Origin: Epiperipatus broadwayi
Taxonomy: Eukaryota; Onychophora; Udeonychophora; Euonychophora; Peripatidae
DNA: 64,000 nt
Assembly (NCBI GenBank): GCA_028023455.1
Contig: JAQFVV010000288.1
Span: 124,001-188,000, forward strand
Direction: 5' to 3'
Shown here: one piece after another, positions 62,606 to 64,000 of the stretch
How positions within the stretch are numbered: position 1 is the first letter of the stretch
Layout: every line of letters starts with the position of its first letter
The notes under the pieces: model-generated
Told to the model about the DNA's origin: nothing
The model's database searches: none
Seen by the model: the letters and a program-made list of their open reading frames with translations, nothing else
Program-made: the position numbers and the translations under genes

Positions 62606-64000
62606 TAATATGCTATTTTTTAAGTCAAAGTATTTTATTCTGGAGATTTACTTTCATGACAAAATCTGCCAACATTCTTTAATAGAAAGCAAAAAAAAGT
62701 TCATTAAGAAAATTGTAATGGAATTTCTAATTAAATTAAAAGTAAAATGGAAAAGACATTTGAAACATAAATTCTTCAAATCTACATTAAATTAAAAATA
62801 GATTTGAAACAATAAAATCATTGGGTTTATCGGGAGAGTGGATCTTAAGAATACAATACAAAATATTTTAGATTGATAATTGTGGTCACAGAATTTTAAC
62901 ATATCAACATAGCCTTGGGAAAATGAGAAAGGGAATTTCCCAAAAGTATTCTGAGATGATATAAATAGCCCACAAGAACAATAGAAGTCACCCAGTCATA
63001 GATTTGTTCAAAAAGACAGTCATATATTTGTTCAGTGAAAAGCCTGCCATAGATTTTGTTCACTCAGTGCATGAGAAACCCATGCCTGTTAAATTTTTAA
63101 ATAAATATCAATATGTCTAGAAGCATGGTACCGGGTAGAGAGCTTTTAGCCTGCCCATTTCTCCATTTGTCCAAAGTATGATCACCAAAATACCATAAGT
63201 TGGAGAAACTTGGTCAAAATGTTGAAATGTTGGACTGCTGAACTATTGAACTCAACTTAAACTCATAGCTAGCTATTCCTGTGCAGAAATCCATATTTCA
63301 TTGTGGTATCTATATTTCCAAAAGGACTCACAATAAATTAGTAATATATTTCCAATTGTTTCTTTCTAACTACCTGATTTATTCTCCAAACTCCAGTTGA
63401 CCTTATAATATAGTTTCGCTACCTTTAAATGTCTTCTTAAATTAAATTCCCCTTAATTTAATGTAACTGTTTTCTTAACTAAATTCTGTAACCTTGACTT
63501 GCTATAAATTTAAATTTAATGTCTTTGCTCGAATTCTATCTATCTTAAATATTATGCCTCTAATTAATATAAATTTTTCACTGAAAGTGGTTTAGAAAGA
63601 ATACTATTATTATTTACTTTTCAATATATTTGTTTAGATTTATATATGTCTGATTTAAAATAATCTATATGCCAATTTGTTCCATTTTTACAAAAGTTTT
63701 ATAATTAAATATTTTTGCTTTCTATTTCCAGACCAACATCTGTCGGTAAATCAATAACTTTTTCAATCTAAATGACTCTTACTTGAAGCACCCCTTTTTG
63801 TCGAGATGAAATAATTTTATCTTACTTTATATATTTTGAAATATTTTATGCATATATGGTTTAGTTTTGGGGGAGAGGCTGGGTCAAGTATGAGATTTTA
63901 TTTAATTATATTATTTCATTTTTAAAGAATGAAAGGGAGGGGGTTAGAAAGTTTTTCTTATAAACAGTGAGGAAGAGTAAAAAATGTTTAATTAAAAATA
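62606..64000. other. AT-rich region without a recognisable gene
   Basis: The 61-codon lysine-rich frame at 62610-62795 has no recognised domain. No repeat family recognised. Confidence 0.5.

Overview
This is an AT-rich, gene-poor stretch of an invertebrate (metazoan) genome. The evidence is the repeat content: many (TA)n tracts, RTE-type LINEs, a GIY-YIG Penelope-like element, Merlin and pogo-like DNA transposons, tRNA-derived SINEs and LTR retrotransposons that encode only Gag. I found no convincing host exon, operon, rRNA or CRISPR. The species cannot be named from the sequence alone.

Layout. 1-2.6 kb is AT-rich, with A-rich imperfect repeats and two tRNA-like SINE scraps. 2.7-4.5 kb is a decayed Penelope-like element whose 3' part also occurs upstream in inverted orientation. 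4.46-5.5 kb is a tandem plus inverted array of a ~440 bp monomer carrying a decayed hammerhead core. 5.98-10.4 kb is an RTE LINE (minus strand) interrupted by a 148 bp palindromic hairpin and a 1,053 bp pogo-like element. 10.4-15.2 kb is a complete, young LTR element with a 372-codon gag and no pol. 15.2-15.6 kb is a second copy of the hammerhead monomer with every core position intact. 18.4-23.9 kb is an older gag-only LTR element. 28.5-29.9 kb is a solo LTR related to the young element. 30.06-31.74 kb is a 5'-truncated RTE copy. 33.65-35.2 kb is a third gag remnant.

From 37 to 54 kb there are three copies of a ~1.8-2.0 kb TG...CA repeat, read as solo LTRs of a third family. One of them was split by a SINE and then by a Merlin transposon that itself contains a second palindromic hairpin. 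Two decayed LINE fragments lie at 48.0-48.5 and 54.0-56.2 kb. 59.97-62.6 kb is a 2.6 kb element with ~215 bp terminal inverted repeats, holding tandem repeats and an inverted pair of SINE-like arms. The stretches in between hold no gene I can support.

How the parts fit. No complete autonomous element was found. The gag-only LTR elements would need pol from elsewhere, the pogo-like element lacks a transposase, and the hammerhead monomers resemble animal retrozymes, which are thought to depend on Penelope-type machinery. The recurring themes are (i) LTR elements sitting in (TA)n tracts, (ii) hammerhead RNA motifs on repeats near a Penelope-like element, and (iii) ~150 bp palindromic hairpins flanked by 13-14 bp direct repeats.
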